Assembly: GCF_043642205.1 (NCBI RefSeq)
Contig: NZ_JBHZSG010000009.1
Location: 1 to 64,000 of the forward strand
Reading direction: 5' to 3'
Source: Thalassotalea_A litorea
Lineage (GTDB): Bacteria > Pseudomonadota > Gammaproteobacteria > Enterobacterales > Alteromonadaceae
Length of the DNA: 64,000 nucleotides
The notes beneath the pieces are model-generated. The model worked only from the letters and a program-made list of their open reading frames with translations, had not been told where the DNA came from and ran no database searches. A program made the translations under genes and the position numbers. Positions 9,262 through 18,240 of this stretch are shown here, piece by piece (positions within the stretch are counted from its first letter, which is position 1; the number at the start of each line of letters is the position of its first letter).

Positions 9262-9486
9262 TTAACTTCCTGATTTCAGTATTTGCTGACCATCATGCCA
9301 TTGCTCTGGCGTATTGGTATTACTCAGCTTGATTGGCTCATCAGCAATGAACGATGTGCACCGAACCTGCTTTTATAATGCTTTGAACGCTTGACCTTTA
9401 CCATCAACTTTGAGGGTGAGGCAATAACGTTTTTTATCCTGGCCGATCCGCTTGGATTGGCCGCCCGCGAATAAAATGCCTAAGCA
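9262..9486 (-). pseudogene. mobA: mobA remnant, internally deleted
   Basis: Reading the minus strand upstream of moaB gives, in one frame, LGILFAGGQSKRIGQDK, then an in-frame TAA about 20 codons later, then SFIADEPIKLSNTNTPEQW and a stop 6 bp before the moaB start. The first piece is the GTP-binding N-terminus of MobA (LAGGxxxRMGxDK) and the second is its C-terminal NTPE block. The central roughly 110-120 codons are missing and there is no start codon. This is therefore a decayed molybdenum cofactor guanylyltransferase gene that once headed the operon. A working mobA elsewhere would be needed for guanine-dinucleotide cofactor. Confidence 0.82.
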
Positions 9487-9566
9487 TTAAGCATTAAGGA
9501 TTCACGATTTCGACCTCGTTTGTGCGATTTACTCATATTCCTTGGAGCGCAAAGGATTCTAAGTTT

Positions 9567-9598
9567 GTATCACAATGGTTCATAGTGCGTATCACAAT
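9567..9598. promoter_or_regulatory. two direct repeats upstream of the Moco operon
   Basis: The ten bases GTATCACAAT occur at 9567-9576 and again at 9589-9598, spaced 22 bp (two helical turns). They lie in the 5' region of the moa-mod operon and on the other side of the NlpC/P60 gene. The half-site (ATTGTGATAC read on the minus strand) resembles a CRP/FNR-type half-site without a second arm. The role is inferred from position only. Confidence 0.35.
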
Positions 9599-9769
9599 TA
9601 TGCATAATGCTTTGCAAACAAGGTTTTGTAAATATTCCCAACGGGGTATTTGTTAATTCTTATTGCATCCATGCTTATTGATGACAGGTTTTTGACAAGA
9701 TAATAGCAGGGCAATGGCAGCGTTACGTGGATGATGGTTCACGGATTATGTGATAGACAGGTGCGCACT

Positions 9770-9833
9770 CAAGCGCAGTATCAAACCAACTATCAAGCGC
9801 AGTATCAAACCAACTATCAAGCGAACAATCAAG
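9770..9833. repeat. 24-bp tandem repeat, about 2.6 copies
   Basis: The 24-base unit starting CAAGCGCAGTATCAAACC is present twice exactly (9770-9817), followed by a degenerate partial third copy. It lies in the untranslated region before the NlpC/P60 lipoprotein gene. The rest of 9487-9959 holds no recognisable gene; it separates the decayed head of the Moco operon from the divergent lipoprotein gene. Confidence 0.7.
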
Positions 9834-9959
9834 TGCGCAATATTGTAATCTTAGTTATTATGTCATTTCTTTGGTAATCAAAACCATACCCACGTATTTG
9901 CCAATCGCTCAATGATTCACTGGGTATCAACATCTTTGGATGACAGTCAAAATAGACCT

Positions 9960-10514
9960 ATGAATATTACGGTATCCAAACCCAATTTACTCCGTACCTT
10001 ACTAACTGCTATGTTATTTATCGTCATATCTGGTTGTAGCTCGATACCCGAAACGAATGAAGTCACCACGATTGAAAATCTAGAACAAGAAGATGCAATT
10101 TCAGCGTCTGTATCGGCGGAAACTGATTGGTATGACAATGCTAAGCAGATAAAAGAACAGTTGTATGTACAATATCGGCAGTGGCAAGGGATCCCATATC
10201 GATTAGGGGGATTGAGTAAAAATGGTATTGATTGTTCGGGTTTTGTTTATTTAACGTATCGAGATCGTTTGGGTATACAGATGCCCCGAACCACAGAGCG
10301 GCAATCAAAATCTGGAGAGGAGATCTCTAAAGAGCAATTGCGCCCGGGAGATCTGGTGTTTTTTAAAACGGGACGCAACACTCGCCATGTTGGCATCTTC
10401 CTTGAAGACGATAAATTTATTCACGCCTCGACCAAAAAAGGCGTGATGATTTCAACCTTGAATGACTATTATTGGCAAGACAAGTATTGGCACTCAAGAA
10501 GGCTTCAACATTAA
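9960..10514 (+). CDS. NlpC/P60-family lipoprotein (cell-wall endopeptidase)
   Basis: Likely murein endopeptidase of the MepS/NlpC type, cutting peptide cross-links from the outer-membrane side. I start at 9960 (184 residues) because the lipoprotein signal, ending ISGCSS, follows directly; an in-frame ATG 16 codons upstream adds no signal-like sequence. The NlpC/P60 domain fills the second half: the catalytic Cys is in DCSGFVYLTYRDRLG (Cys92), the His in RHVGIF and the third polar residue in FIHAS. MPRTTERQ and LRPGDLVFF are further family blocks. A short acidic linker follows the lipid anchor. The gene is monocistronic. Confidence 0.9.
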   Translation: MNITVSKPNLLRTLLTAMLFIVISGCSSIPETNEVTTIENLEQEDAISASVSAETDWYDNAKQIKEQLYVQYRQWQGIPYRLGGLSKNGIDCSGFVYLTYRDRLGIQMPRTTERQSKSGEEISKEQLRPGDLVFFKTGRNTRHVGIFLEDDKFIHASTKKGVMISTLNDYYWQDKYWHSRRLQH

Positions 10515-10760
10515 TCTAGTTAAGACAATGCGCGACGGAATTGTGTACTTATATGCGTACAACGTCGTCAAATGTTCCTTTATTAAAAGCCAATAGAAAA
10601 ATAATCAACAAGGCATCGTGAAAAAGCATCGAAACAACGAAAAGGACTCACGTGGTCAGCGTTTCATTATGGCATTTCTTAACCCTTTGAATTGAGCAAC
10701 GTGGCAAACTTGGTTAGTATGAAAACCTTCCTTTCATAAAAACAATAAATAGGATGTGTT

Positions 10761-12314
10761 ATGAGTGAAGCTCAAGCCACAATAGAACAACCGTCCCTGG
10801 TTCAGAGGTTTCTCGATAAAGTCGAGGTTCTGGGGAACAAATTACCCGATCCTGCTGCTTTATTTATTTCCTTGCTTGCCATTGTCTGGGGGCTGTCCTG
10901 GGCGTTAGCGGGCGTCGATTTTAACGCCGTAGATCCTCGCAATGGCGAAGCGCTTATGGTGAAAAACCAGTTGAGCGGCGATGCCTTAGCCGTTTTCTTT
11001 TCCTCTATGGTTACTAATTTCTCGCATTTTCATCCGGTCGGTGTGGTATTAGTGGCAATGCTAGGTATTGGTGTTGCCGAATATAGCGGTTTTATTAATG
11101 CCGGTCTTCGGGCGATCATGGCTAAAACGGCGACCTGGTTGCTAACCCCTATGGTTATCCTGGTGGGTATTATCAGTCACTCGGCGATTGATGCTGGTTA
11201 TGTTCTGGTTATTCCGCTTGGAGGGGTTATCTTCTATGCGGCTGGTCGTCATCCGCTAGCGGGTATTGCTGCGGCGTTTGCTGGGGTATCCGGTGGTTTC
11301 TCGGCGAACTTTGTGCCATCGGCTCTCGACCCAATGCTACAGGGTATTTCTCAGGCTGGTGCACAAATTCTCGACCCGAATGTCGTATTAAACCCATTGA
11401 ATAATTACTATTTTACCACCGCTTCTGCGCTTGTTGTTACTAGCCTTGGTTGGTTTATTACCGATAAAATTGTTGAGCCAAAACTTGCAAAAAATGCGTT
11501 AGATGGTGATTTGTCTGATTTACCAACGATGGAACCTTTAGAAGACAAAGAGCGTAAGGCGCTGCGTTGGGCCATGGCCGCTATCGTTATTGGTTTAGGC
11601 GTTTTATTTGCTACGGCTTATCCTGCCGATTCGTCATGGCGTGCTGACGACGGCACATTAACTGCCTTTGCGGCGCCGTTGATGAAATCAATTGTACCGT
11701 TAATCTTCCTGCTGTTTTTAATTCCAGGCCTGGTGTACGGCATTATCATCGGCAAGATAAGAACTTCGAAAGAATTTATCGAAGGCATGTCAAAGGCAAT
11801 GTCGAGCATGGGCTACTACCTGGTTATCATGTTCTTTATCGCCCAATTTATATACGCTTTTGGCCAATCGAACCTTGGTGTATTGTTGGCGGTAAAAGGC
11901 GCAGCATTCTTAAAAGAAATGGCGTTACCTGCCGGCATTACCATTACAGGTATTATTATCTTAACGGGCTTTATTAACCTGTTTGTCGGCTCAGCGTCGG
12001 CAAAATGGGCTTTACTGGCACCAATATTTATTCCGATGCTGATGCAGTTGGGGATTTCTCCAGATTTAGCACAAGCGGCTTATCGTATCGGTGATTCCAG
12101 CACCAATATCATCACGCCACTAATGCCTTACTTTCCATTAGTGGTGGTGTTTTGTCAGCGTTATGTGACCAATGCCGGCATCGGCACCTTAACGGCAATG
12201 ATGTTACCATTTTCCATTAGTTTCCTGATTGTCTGGACCATTTTCCTGATGGCCTATTGGGGATTGGGCTTGCCGCTTGGTTTACAGGCATCTTACGAGT
12301 ATTTGCCCAACTAA
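10761..12314 (+). CDS. abgT: AbgT-family transporter
   Basis: Inner-membrane transporter of the AbgT family, known for p-aminobenzoyl-glutamate uptake (E. coli AbgT) and, in MtrF/YdaH, sulfonamide efflux. It has 517 residues with many hydrophobic segments. Conserved stretches include LPDPAALFI near residue 32, SHSAIDAGYVLVIPLGG, GVSGGFSANFVPSALDP and, near the C-terminus, GSASAKWALLAPIFIPMLM with YRIGDSSTNIITPLMPYF. It is followed by a strong terminator and is probably transcribed alone. An M20 glutamate-carboxypeptidase-like gene at 33.9 kb could act on the same substrate, but it is far away. Confidence 0.9.
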   Translation: MSEAQATIEQPSLVQRFLDKVEVLGNKLPDPAALFISLLAIVWGLSWALAGVDFNAVDPRNGEALMVKNQLSGDALAVFFSSMVTNFSHFHPVGVVLVAMLGIGVAEYSGFINAGLRAIMAKTATWLLTPMVILVGIISHSAIDAGYVLVIPLGGVIFYAAGRHPLAGIAAAFAGVSGGFSANFVPSALDPMLQGISQAGAQILDPNVVLNPLNNYYFTTASALVVTSLGWFITDKIVEPKLAKNALDGDLSDLPTMEPLEDKERKALRWAMAAIVIGLGVLFATAYPADSSWRADDGTLTAFAAPLMKSIVPLIFLLFLIPGLVYGIIIGKIRTSKEFIEGMSKAMSSMGYYLVIMFFIAQFIYAFGQSNLGVLLAVKGAAFLKEMALPAGITITGIIILTGFINLFVGSASAKWALLAPIFIPMLMQLGISPDLAQAAYRIGDSSTNIITPLMPYFPLVVVFCQRYVTNAGIGTLTAMMLPFSISFLIVWTIFLMAYWGLGLPLGLQASYEYLPN

Positions 12315-12350
12315 TTTATTCGCCTTAAGGCACGACATCCGTTTGATAAA

Positions 12351-12376
12351 GCGCCGCTAATTTAGCGGCGTTTTTT
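12351..12376 (+). terminator. intrinsic terminator after abgT
   Basis: GCGCCGCTAA, TTT, AGCGGCG then TTTTTT: a GC-rich hairpin with a short loop and a U-run, 36 bp after the transporter stop codon. Confidence 0.88.
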
Positions 12377-12505
12377 ATTGTTAATCTTGACGATTAGTGC
12401 TGTCGGTGACTAAATTTAATTTTATCTCATTGTGTTATATGAGTTTTAGCATGATTTTTGATTTGTCACTTCTAAGCTAGGTGACCGGTTAGTTAGGAGG
12501 TAACG

Positions 12506-12778
12506 ATGCCAAAATATGTGATAGAGCGGGAAATTCCAGGAGTAGGGGACTTGTCTGAGAGCGACTTGCAAGGGGTCTCGCAAAAGTCCTGCAGTGTATT
12601 ACAAAACATGGGCCCGCAAATACAGTGGGTACAAAGTTATGTAACAGGCGATAAAGTCTATTGTGTGTATATTGCGGATAACGAAGACTTAATTAAACAG
12701 CATGCAGAGCAGGGTGGATTTGAGGCCAATTCAATCTCTGAAGTTAAAGCCATTATTGATCCGACAACCTCGGAATAG
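12506..12778 (+). CDS. DUF4242 small protein
   Basis: A 90-residue protein of the DUF4242 group (related to SCO4226, described as nickel-binding). It begins KYVIEREIPGVGDLSESDLQ and has the characteristic WVQSYVTGDKVYCVYIADNEDLIKQHA, ending with a short acidic tail. A strong AGGAGGT ribosome site precedes the ATG. The cellular role is unknown; metal binding is a family-level suggestion only. It has no operon partner. Confidence 0.8.
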   Translation: MPKYVIEREIPGVGDLSESDLQGVSQKSCSVLQNMGPQIQWVQSYVTGDKVYCVYIADNEDLIKQHAEQGGFEANSISEVKAIIDPTTSE

Positions 12779-13051
12779 AGCATCCAATTGTATCTTTAGA
12801 TATAGCTGGTTCTGGCAGGTTACACGAAAAAGCATTGCCCTTCGCATTACAAGTGATTTTAACCCTAAAGGTGGCTTGATAGTAACGCTTTGGGGGTTTC
12901 ATTTTTAAATGAAACTGGTTCGTCTCTGCCATTATCTCTATCGATACCGAAAAACCCTGCTAAAGGTCCAATTAAGCAACATCGACCGTGCACATATCGT
13001 TGAAAGTCGTAGTGCTTCATCTTTATATGACTAGTCTCTCGGCTATAGTTA

Positions 13052-14647
13052 ATGTGTTCTGGTTGGAGTAAAGGTGTTGTTGTGCCAGTGAGTAAATCAT
13101 GCTTTCTATTCATTGTTGTCGCTGCTATTTCATGGTTTTCTTCAAGTCAGGTGCAGGCATTTTCCTCTTTCGATTTGGTTATTCGTAATGGTCGAGTCAT
13201 TGACCCAGACTCTGGACTGGATGCCATACGAAATATTGGGATTAACGGTAAGCGCATTGCCGTGATCAGTGAAAATGCTCTCGAAGGCGATAAGGTTATT
13301 GATGCCAGTGGCCAGGTTGTGGCGCCTGGTTTTATTGATTTACATCATCATGGTCAAAATATTACCGGCTACAGGATGCAGGCAGTGCAGGGGGTAACAA
13401 CCGCATTAGAGTTAGAGTCGGGAGTTTTACCCATTGATGATTGGTATCGAGCCCAGAAGAGAAAAGATTTGCCGATTCATTATGGCGCCTCTGTTGCCTG
13501 GACATTTGCCCGGATTTCGGTGTTTACCGACACCAAGCCGGAGGCTGAACTTGAGTATTTTCAAAATGCCCAAGGAGAAGAAAGTTGGAAACAGGAAATA
13601 GCCGATAAAGAGCAGTTCAAACGGTTGATGGGGCTGGTTGAAGAGGGGTTAAAAGATGGAGCGTTGGGTATTGGTATTAACGCTGGTTATGCGCCGGGTT
13701 ATGGGCAAAAGGAATATTTCGCATTGTCAAAGCTGGCGGCTAAATACAAAGTCGCTACTTTCACTCATGTGCGGTATGCCAGTAACAGTGAACCGCAAAG
13801 CAGCTTCGAAGCTGTCAAAGAATTGATAGCTAACGCCGCCCTTACCGGCACACATATGCATATTTGTCATATCAACAGTACATCATTGCGGGATATAAAT
13901 GCTACCTTAGAATTGTTTAACAAGGCCATAGGAAAAGGCATACCGGTTAGTGCCGGAACCTACCCTTGGGGAGCCGCCAGCACCGTAGCCGGTGCAGCAC
14001 TATTTTCAACAAAAGGGTGGCAGCAAAAAACCGGATACCAGAATAAGAGTATTCAATACCGACCAAAGCGTTTAAATGACAGTGCTTTTCGAAAGCTTCG
14101 TAAAAATAATCCTGGCGCATTGATAACCTGGCACTTTCTCGATGAGAGTAAACCAGAGGAACAGACGTTGTTAGATAAATCTGTTGTTCATGATGATGTT
14201 CTTATCGAATCCGATTCCATGCCCTGGATGCTGATTGATGGTGAAAAGGTAGAAAATTATCAAGGCAGTGATTGGCCAATTCCTGACAATGCCTTTGCGC
14301 ATCCTCGTTCAAGTGGCTCATTTGTTAAAGTGCTACAAGAATATGTTCGCGAAAGGCAACTAATGACTCTATCGGAGGCCATTAACAAAATGAGTACCAT
14401 GCCGGCAGACATCCTCGATGACTTTGTGCCGCAGATGAAGAAAAAAGGTCGTTTGCAGCCGGGAATGGATGCGGATATTGTCATTTTCAATCCCGACACT
14501 GTCGCAAATCGCGCTACCTATGAAACGCCAAATAAAACGCCCATAGGCGTCACCACCGTGATAGTTAATGGCAAATTTGTTGTTGAAAATGAGATGCTCA
14601 AGGTTGACGCTGCACCGGGTAAGCCGATACGACGTAAATCACGTTAG
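13052..14647 (+). CDS. secreted D-aminoacylase-like amidohydrolase
   Basis: Metal-dependent amidohydrolase related to N-acyl-D-amino-acid deacylases. A hydrophobic signal segment ends SSSQVQA, so the enzyme should be exported. The small beta domain starts FDLVIRNGRVIDPDSGLD, followed by VVAPGFIDLHHHGQN with the first metal histidines near residues 108-110, then GIGINAGYAPGY, THVRYASNSEPQSSFEAVKEL, HMHICHINS and the C-terminal GRLQPGMDADIVIFNPD. The start is uncertain: ATG at 13052 or GTG at 13082, the latter placed just before the signal. It converges with the PEP-CTERM gene. Substrate is unknown; hydantoinase-like activity is possible. Confidence 0.82.
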   Translation: MCSGWSKGVVVPVSKSCFLFIVVAAISWFSSSQVQAFSSFDLVIRNGRVIDPDSGLDAIRNIGINGKRIAVISENALEGDKVIDASGQVVAPGFIDLHHHGQNITGYRMQAVQGVTTALELESGVLPIDDWYRAQKRKDLPIHYGASVAWTFARISVFTDTKPEAELEYFQNAQGEESWKQEIADKEQFKRLMGLVEEGLKDGALGIGINAGYAPGYGQKEYFALSKLAAKYKVATFTHVRYASNSEPQSSFEAVKELIANAALTGTHMHICHINSTSLRDINATLELFNKAIGKGIPVSAGTYPWGAASTVAGAALFSTKGWQQKTGYQNKSIQYRPKRLNDSAFRKLRKNNPGALITWHFLDESKPEEQTLLDKSVVHDDVLIESDSMPWMLIDGEKVENYQGSDWPIPDNAFAHPRSSGSFVKVLQEYVRERQLMTLSEAINKMSTMPADILDDFVPQMKKKGRLQPGMDADIVIFNPDTVANRATYETPNKTPIGVTTVIVNGKFVVENEMLKVDAAPGKPIRRKSR

Positions 14648-14657
14648 TAAAGAACGT

Positions 14658-15446
14658 TTATTGCTTAAGCTTTCTAAAATATAAGAAACCGGCAAATAAA
14701 AATAGTAATGCGCTGGTTGGTTCAGGTACCGGCGTATCTTCACCGTCGCGTGAGGCCACCAGAAGAAAAGAGAAAGGGTTTGGATAATTGGTAAGATCCG
14801 GTACTTGGTAGTAATTCCGTAAAATACCTGGGTGATCCGAAGCATAGGAGTGATAGTAAAAATCATCGTAACTCCACTGAGGGTTTTCAGCGAAATCTTG
14901 TCCTGGTGCGAACAGATTTAACGCTAACTCAAATGGATAATATTCATATCCTCGGGTGGAAGTGAAAAAGGTGTGTATGAATTGCTCATCCGCAAGCGCT
15001 TCGAAACCGATAATTTCCTGATAAGTCGGCCAAATCAACCCATTTTCACTATCCGAAAATACATTTGTGCAGCTTGATAAACATATAAATGGGAATTCTC
15101 TGCTGGGATCGGTTTCATAACGTTCAGAATATAAGAACGAAAAAATCTTTTGTGCTTCACTGTAATTTGCAAGGCGCCAACCGGCATTTGCAAGACCGTC
15201 GTTAAGCAAAGACTGAATTTCGTCTTTATCAAGATTTAACACTTGTGACGCATCAAGCCAGATTAAGTTGTAGCGAGGTAGATCTAAGGTGAAGGCTTTA
15301 TTATCGCCATCTGCAAACGCATCGGCTTCGATAAGTTGCGCTGTTGCCAATGGCGACAGCAGCAATAAAAACATTACAACACTAGTTAGCAACCAACGCG
15401 TCGTATTCAATGATGTCATCACAGTGCTCCGTATCAATTTACTCAA
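14658..15446 (-). CDS. PEP-CTERM sorting-domain protein
   Basis: Exported 262-residue protein of unknown function. An N-terminal signal peptide (hydrophobic run ending LATAQ, near residue 37) is paired with a C-terminal sorting signal: the tripeptide PEP in VPEPTSALLF, a hydrophobic segment and a basic end RKLKQ. This is the PEP-CTERM arrangement recognised by exosortase. The central domain is acidic and aromatic with two cysteines (CLSSC) and resembles no family I know. A second Met (MTSLNT, residue 10) may be the real start. No exosortase gene is in the window. Confidence 0.8.
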   Translation of the reverse strand: MSKLIRSTVMTSLNTTRWLLTSVVMFLLLLSPLATAQLIEADAFADGDNKAFTLDLPRYNLIWLDASQVLNLDKDEIQSLLNDGLANAGWRLANYSEAQKIFSFLYSERYETDPSREFPFICLSSCTNVFSDSENGLIWPTYQEIIGFEALADEQFIHTFFTSTRGYEYYPFELALNLFAPGQDFAENPQWSYDDFYYHSYASDHPGILRNYYQVPDLTNYPNPFSFLLVASRDGEDTPVPEPTSALLFLFAGFLYFRKLKQ

Positions 15447-15604
15447 ACATTAAATTAATCGTTAAGCGAACGGCAAAGGTATCAGACTACGAAGACCTTA
15501 ATAATCACTCGTTCATAGGAAAGCAAATCCCATACCAGTAATTTTTAACATAAATTACAAAACCTTAGTTTATCTTGGCAAAACACTGTAAATTACATTG
15601 ACGT

Positions 15605-15638
15605 GATTGATTGCAACTTATCCGATTTGCAATCAATC
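15605..15638. repeat. 12-bp inverted repeat downstream of the ALDH gene
   Basis: GATTGATTGCAA and its exact reverse complement flank a 10-base loop, just past the stop of the aldehyde dehydrogenase. There is no U-run on either strand, so it is more likely an mRNA 3'-end stabiliser or a protein site than a classical intrinsic terminator. Confidence 0.6.
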
Positions 15639-15651
15639 GTCTAATCGGTGA

Positions 15652-17088
15652 TCAGACGGTGATTATCGATTGTATTTCCAAAAACTCTTTAAGTCCTTCC
15701 AGTCCCCATTCTCGACCATTACCCGATTGTTTAAAGCCGCCAAAGGGAGCTTTGGTGGTGAAATATGCGCCTTGAATGAAACATTGCCCGGCTCGTATTT
15801 GACGAGCGAGCGCTAAGGCTGATTGTGGATCTTTTGCGTAAACGGATGAAGATAAACCATAAATGGTATCATTGGCAATGTTGATGGCCTCTTCTTCGTC
15901 TGTGTAGGGGATGATGCAAAGCACCGGGCCAAAAATTTCTTCGCGGGCAATCGTCATGTCATTGCTGACATCGGTAAAAATCGTTGGCATCACATAGGCG
16001 CCTTGCTGTAACTCTTCTGGCAATTCAAACCCTCCGGTAAGCAATTGCGCGCCTTCATCAATGCCAGTCTGGATATACTCTAATACACGTTGTTGCTGGC
16101 GCTTTGAACTTAACGGCCCCATGGTCGTTTTCGGATCTGCTGGGTCGCCGACGATATTTTCTTCACAGACTCGTTTGGCGATGTCTAATATTTGTTGATA
16201 TTGGCTTTTCGGTACCAGCATTCGGGTTAACGCGCTGCAGGTCTGGCCGCTATTAAACATAACATCTTCCACACCATAGCGCACTGCGGCTTCCAGGTTC
16301 GCATCTTCGGTTATGATATAGGGCGATTTCCCGCCCAATTCCTGACATACCCGTTTAACCGACGGCGCTGCGGCCTGTGCAACTTTTACCCCTGCGGCGG
16401 TGGAGCCAGTAAATGACACCATATCCACATCCGGGTGAGCACAAAGGTGGCTACCAATGTCAGCGCCATAGCCGGTAATGACATTGAATACACCAGCAGG
16501 TAAGCCAATCTTTTCGATGATTTCCGCGATGATCAAATCTTGAATAGGGGTTTGCTCAGAAGGTTTTACGACGACAGTGCAACCAGCGGCCAGGGCAGGC
16601 CCGAGTTTTCCGACGAGTTGTGATAATGGATAATTCCATGGATTAATCAATACACAGACGCCAACGGCAAGGTGATTTTGGATCACATTTCCAACCGTTT
16701 CCGCCCCTTGTGCTACATGAGCTAAATCCGCAAATTCTCGAAACGCGTCTATCGCGCTTTGTACTTGCGCGTCTTTGCTGACTTCATAAGGGCAACCCAT
16801 GGTTAGCGATATCGCCCGGGTTAAATCCGAAAAACGATTTTGCATTTCATCTGCAATTGCCAGAATCCATTGTTTGCGTTGTTCAGCGGTTGTTACAGAC
16901 CAATGCGCAAAGGCCGATTTTGCCGCGCTTATTGCACGGTCTACATCTTGCTGATTGGCGTTGGCTGTTGTTGCAACAATCTGGCCGTTTGCAGGATTGA
17001 TAACGTCAATGTGGGGCTGTGCACTGGCGCTTGAGAGCCATTGACCATTGATAAACAGTTGCGGGTAGGAATAGACGGGCGTTTGCAT
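15652..17088 (-). CDS. aldehyde dehydrogenase, candidate trimethylaminobutyraldehyde dehydrogenase
   Basis: NAD(P)-dependent aldehyde dehydrogenase of 478 residues. Conserved elements: NPWNYPL at 149-155, KPSEQTP at 175-181, FTGSTAAG at 226-233, general base Glu250 in QELGGKSPYI, nucleophile Cys284 in FNSGQTCSALTRM, and EEIFGPVL further on. It is the third gene of a minus-strand cluster after a trimethyllysine-dioxygenase-like gene and a threonine-aldolase-family gene. In that setting it should oxidise 4-trimethylaminobutyraldehyde to gamma-butyrobetaine. ALDH substrate cannot be read from these motifs alone, so the specific call is inference from order. A 135-bp gap holding a perfect hairpin separates it from the aldolase. 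Confidence 0.85.
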   Translation of the reverse strand: MQTPVYSYPQLFINGQWLSSASAQPHIDVINPANGQIVATTANANQQDVDRAISAAKSAFAHWSVTTAEQRKQWILAIADEMQNRFSDLTRAISLTMGCPYEVSKDAQVQSAIDAFREFADLAHVAQGAETVGNVIQNHLAVGVCVLINPWNYPLSQLVGKLGPALAAGCTVVVKPSEQTPIQDLIIAEIIEKIGLPAGVFNVITGYGADIGSHLCAHPDVDMVSFTGSTAAGVKVAQAAAPSVKRVCQELGGKSPYIITEDANLEAAVRYGVEDVMFNSGQTCSALTRMLVPKSQYQQILDIAKRVCEENIVGDPADPKTTMGPLSSKRQQQRVLEYIQTGIDEGAQLLTGGFELPEELQQGAYVMPTIFTDVSNDMTIAREEIFGPVLCIIPYTDEEEAINIANDTIYGLSSSVYAKDPQSALALARQIRAGQCFIQGAYFTTKAPFGGFKQSGNGREWGLEGLKEFLEIQSIITV

Positions 17089-17161
17089 AGCTTTTATACC
17101 TTGAACAAATACTGTCTTTAACGATTGGGGTGAAAGACAGTGCGTGAAAAGTGTGAAATTT

Positions 17162-17211
17162 TACCCGTGCTGATGCCCGTACGGATGCCTGTACGGGCAT
17201 CAGCACGGGTA
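17162..17211. repeat. perfect 21-bp inverted repeat between aldolase and ALDH genes
   Basis: A 21-base arm containing CCCGTGCTGATGCCCGTAC, an 8-base loop GGATGCCT, and the exact complement form a very stable hairpin in the only sizeable gap of the cluster. No strong U-run follows on either strand (AAAATTT when read with the genes), so it could stabilise the upstream mRNA, attenuate the ALDH gene, or be a REP-like element. Confidence 0.85.
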
Positions 17212-17223
17212 GTATCTTCGCGG

Positions 17224-18240
17224 TTATTGTGCGGCTTTCTCGAATAATTTAACGATGGTGTCGATGTCCTCATCGTCAACATCTAAGTGGGTGACCAGAC
17301 GCATCTGCTCTCCCGAAGGAAGAATGACATTATGAGCCGGCGCTAATTTGTCGAGGCTGGCTTTCATCTCGGCACTGACCTGAACATACACCATGTTGGT
17401 AAATGCCTGATCGAACTTTAAGGTGACCCCATCGATATTGCCTAGCGCTTTACCCAATTGTGAGGCGCGTTGATGATCATCATTTAACCGTTCAACATGA
17501 TGTTGTAATGCGTAAAGGCCTGCAGCGGCCAATATACCAGCCTGGCGCATGCCGCCGCCGAGCATTTTGCGCCAGTGTCGGGCTTCATTAATCAAGGCTT
17601 CAGAGCCCACTAACAAGGAACCTACCGGCGCACCTAAGCCTTTAGACAAACATATCGAAACGCTGTCAAAATCTTCGCTTAATTTCGCCGCTGTGGAGTT
17701 GTCAGATACGACCGCGTTAAACAAGCGGGCACCGTCTAAATGCATTGCCAGGCCATATTTATCAGCGATGGCTTTGACCTTGCTGGTATAACCTTGTGGT
17801 AAACAACGACCGTTGTGGGTGTTCTCCAGGCAAATCAGCCGGGTTCTGGCATAATGAATATCAGCAGGCTTAATGGCACTTTCCAGCGCTTGCAGATCGA
17901 AAGTTGCATCGGTGTTCAAATTCAATGGTTGTGGTTGGATACTACCTAATACCGCTGCTCCGCCGCCTTCGTATAGATACGTATGGGCGGCGCTGCCTAC
18001 AATGTACTCGTCACCACGGCCACAATGGGCCAACAAGCCGATCAGATTGCTTTGAGTACCGGATGGACAAAAAATCGCGGCCTCTTTATTGAGCAATTGC
18101 GCGGCAAATTGCTCCAGCTGATTCACTGTTGGGTCCTCACCATAGACATCATCGCCTGTTACCGCGCTTGCCATTAATTCACGGATAACCTGAGTCGGTT
18201 GGGTGACGGTATCACTGCGTAGATCAATTATTCCTGCCAT
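17224..18240 (-). CDS. ltaE: threonine-aldolase-family PLP enzyme, candidate HTML aldolase
   Basis: PLP enzyme of fold type I that splits beta-hydroxy-alpha-amino acids into glycine and an aldehyde. The 338 residues match low-specificity L-threonine aldolase: DLRSDTVTQPT at 6-16, GDDVYGEDPTVNQLE at 29-43, His86 in SAAHTYLYEGGG, HLDGAR at 167-172 and the PLP lysine Lys200 in CLSKGLGAPVGS. Its start overlaps the end of the upstream dioxygenase gene by 13 bp, so the two are translated together. The yeast Candida albicans uses a threonine-aldolase relative to cleave 3-hydroxy-trimethyllysine, which supports that role here. General threonine or serine cleavage is the alternative. Confidence 0.88.
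   Translation of the reverse strand: MAGIIDLRSDTVTQPTQVIRELMASAVTGDDVYGEDPTVNQLEQFAAQLLNKEAAIFCPSGTQSNLIGLLAHCGRGDEYIVGSAAHTYLYEGGGAAVLGSIQPQPLNLNTDATFDLQALESAIKPADIHYARTRLICLENTHNGRCLPQGYTSKVKAIADKYGLAMHLDGARLFNAVVSDNSTAAKLSEDFDSVSICLSKGLGAPVGSLLVGSEALINEARHWRKMLGGGMRQAGILAAAGLYALQHHVERLNDDHQRASQLGKALGNIDGVTLKFDQAFTNMVYVQVSAEMKASLDKLAPAHNVILPSGEQMRLVTHLDVDDEDIDTIVKLFEKAAQ

Noticed and set aside
9770..9833. Start of a CRISPR array
   Set aside because: The repeats are head-to-tail with no spacers and only about 2.6 units; it is a simple tandem repeat.
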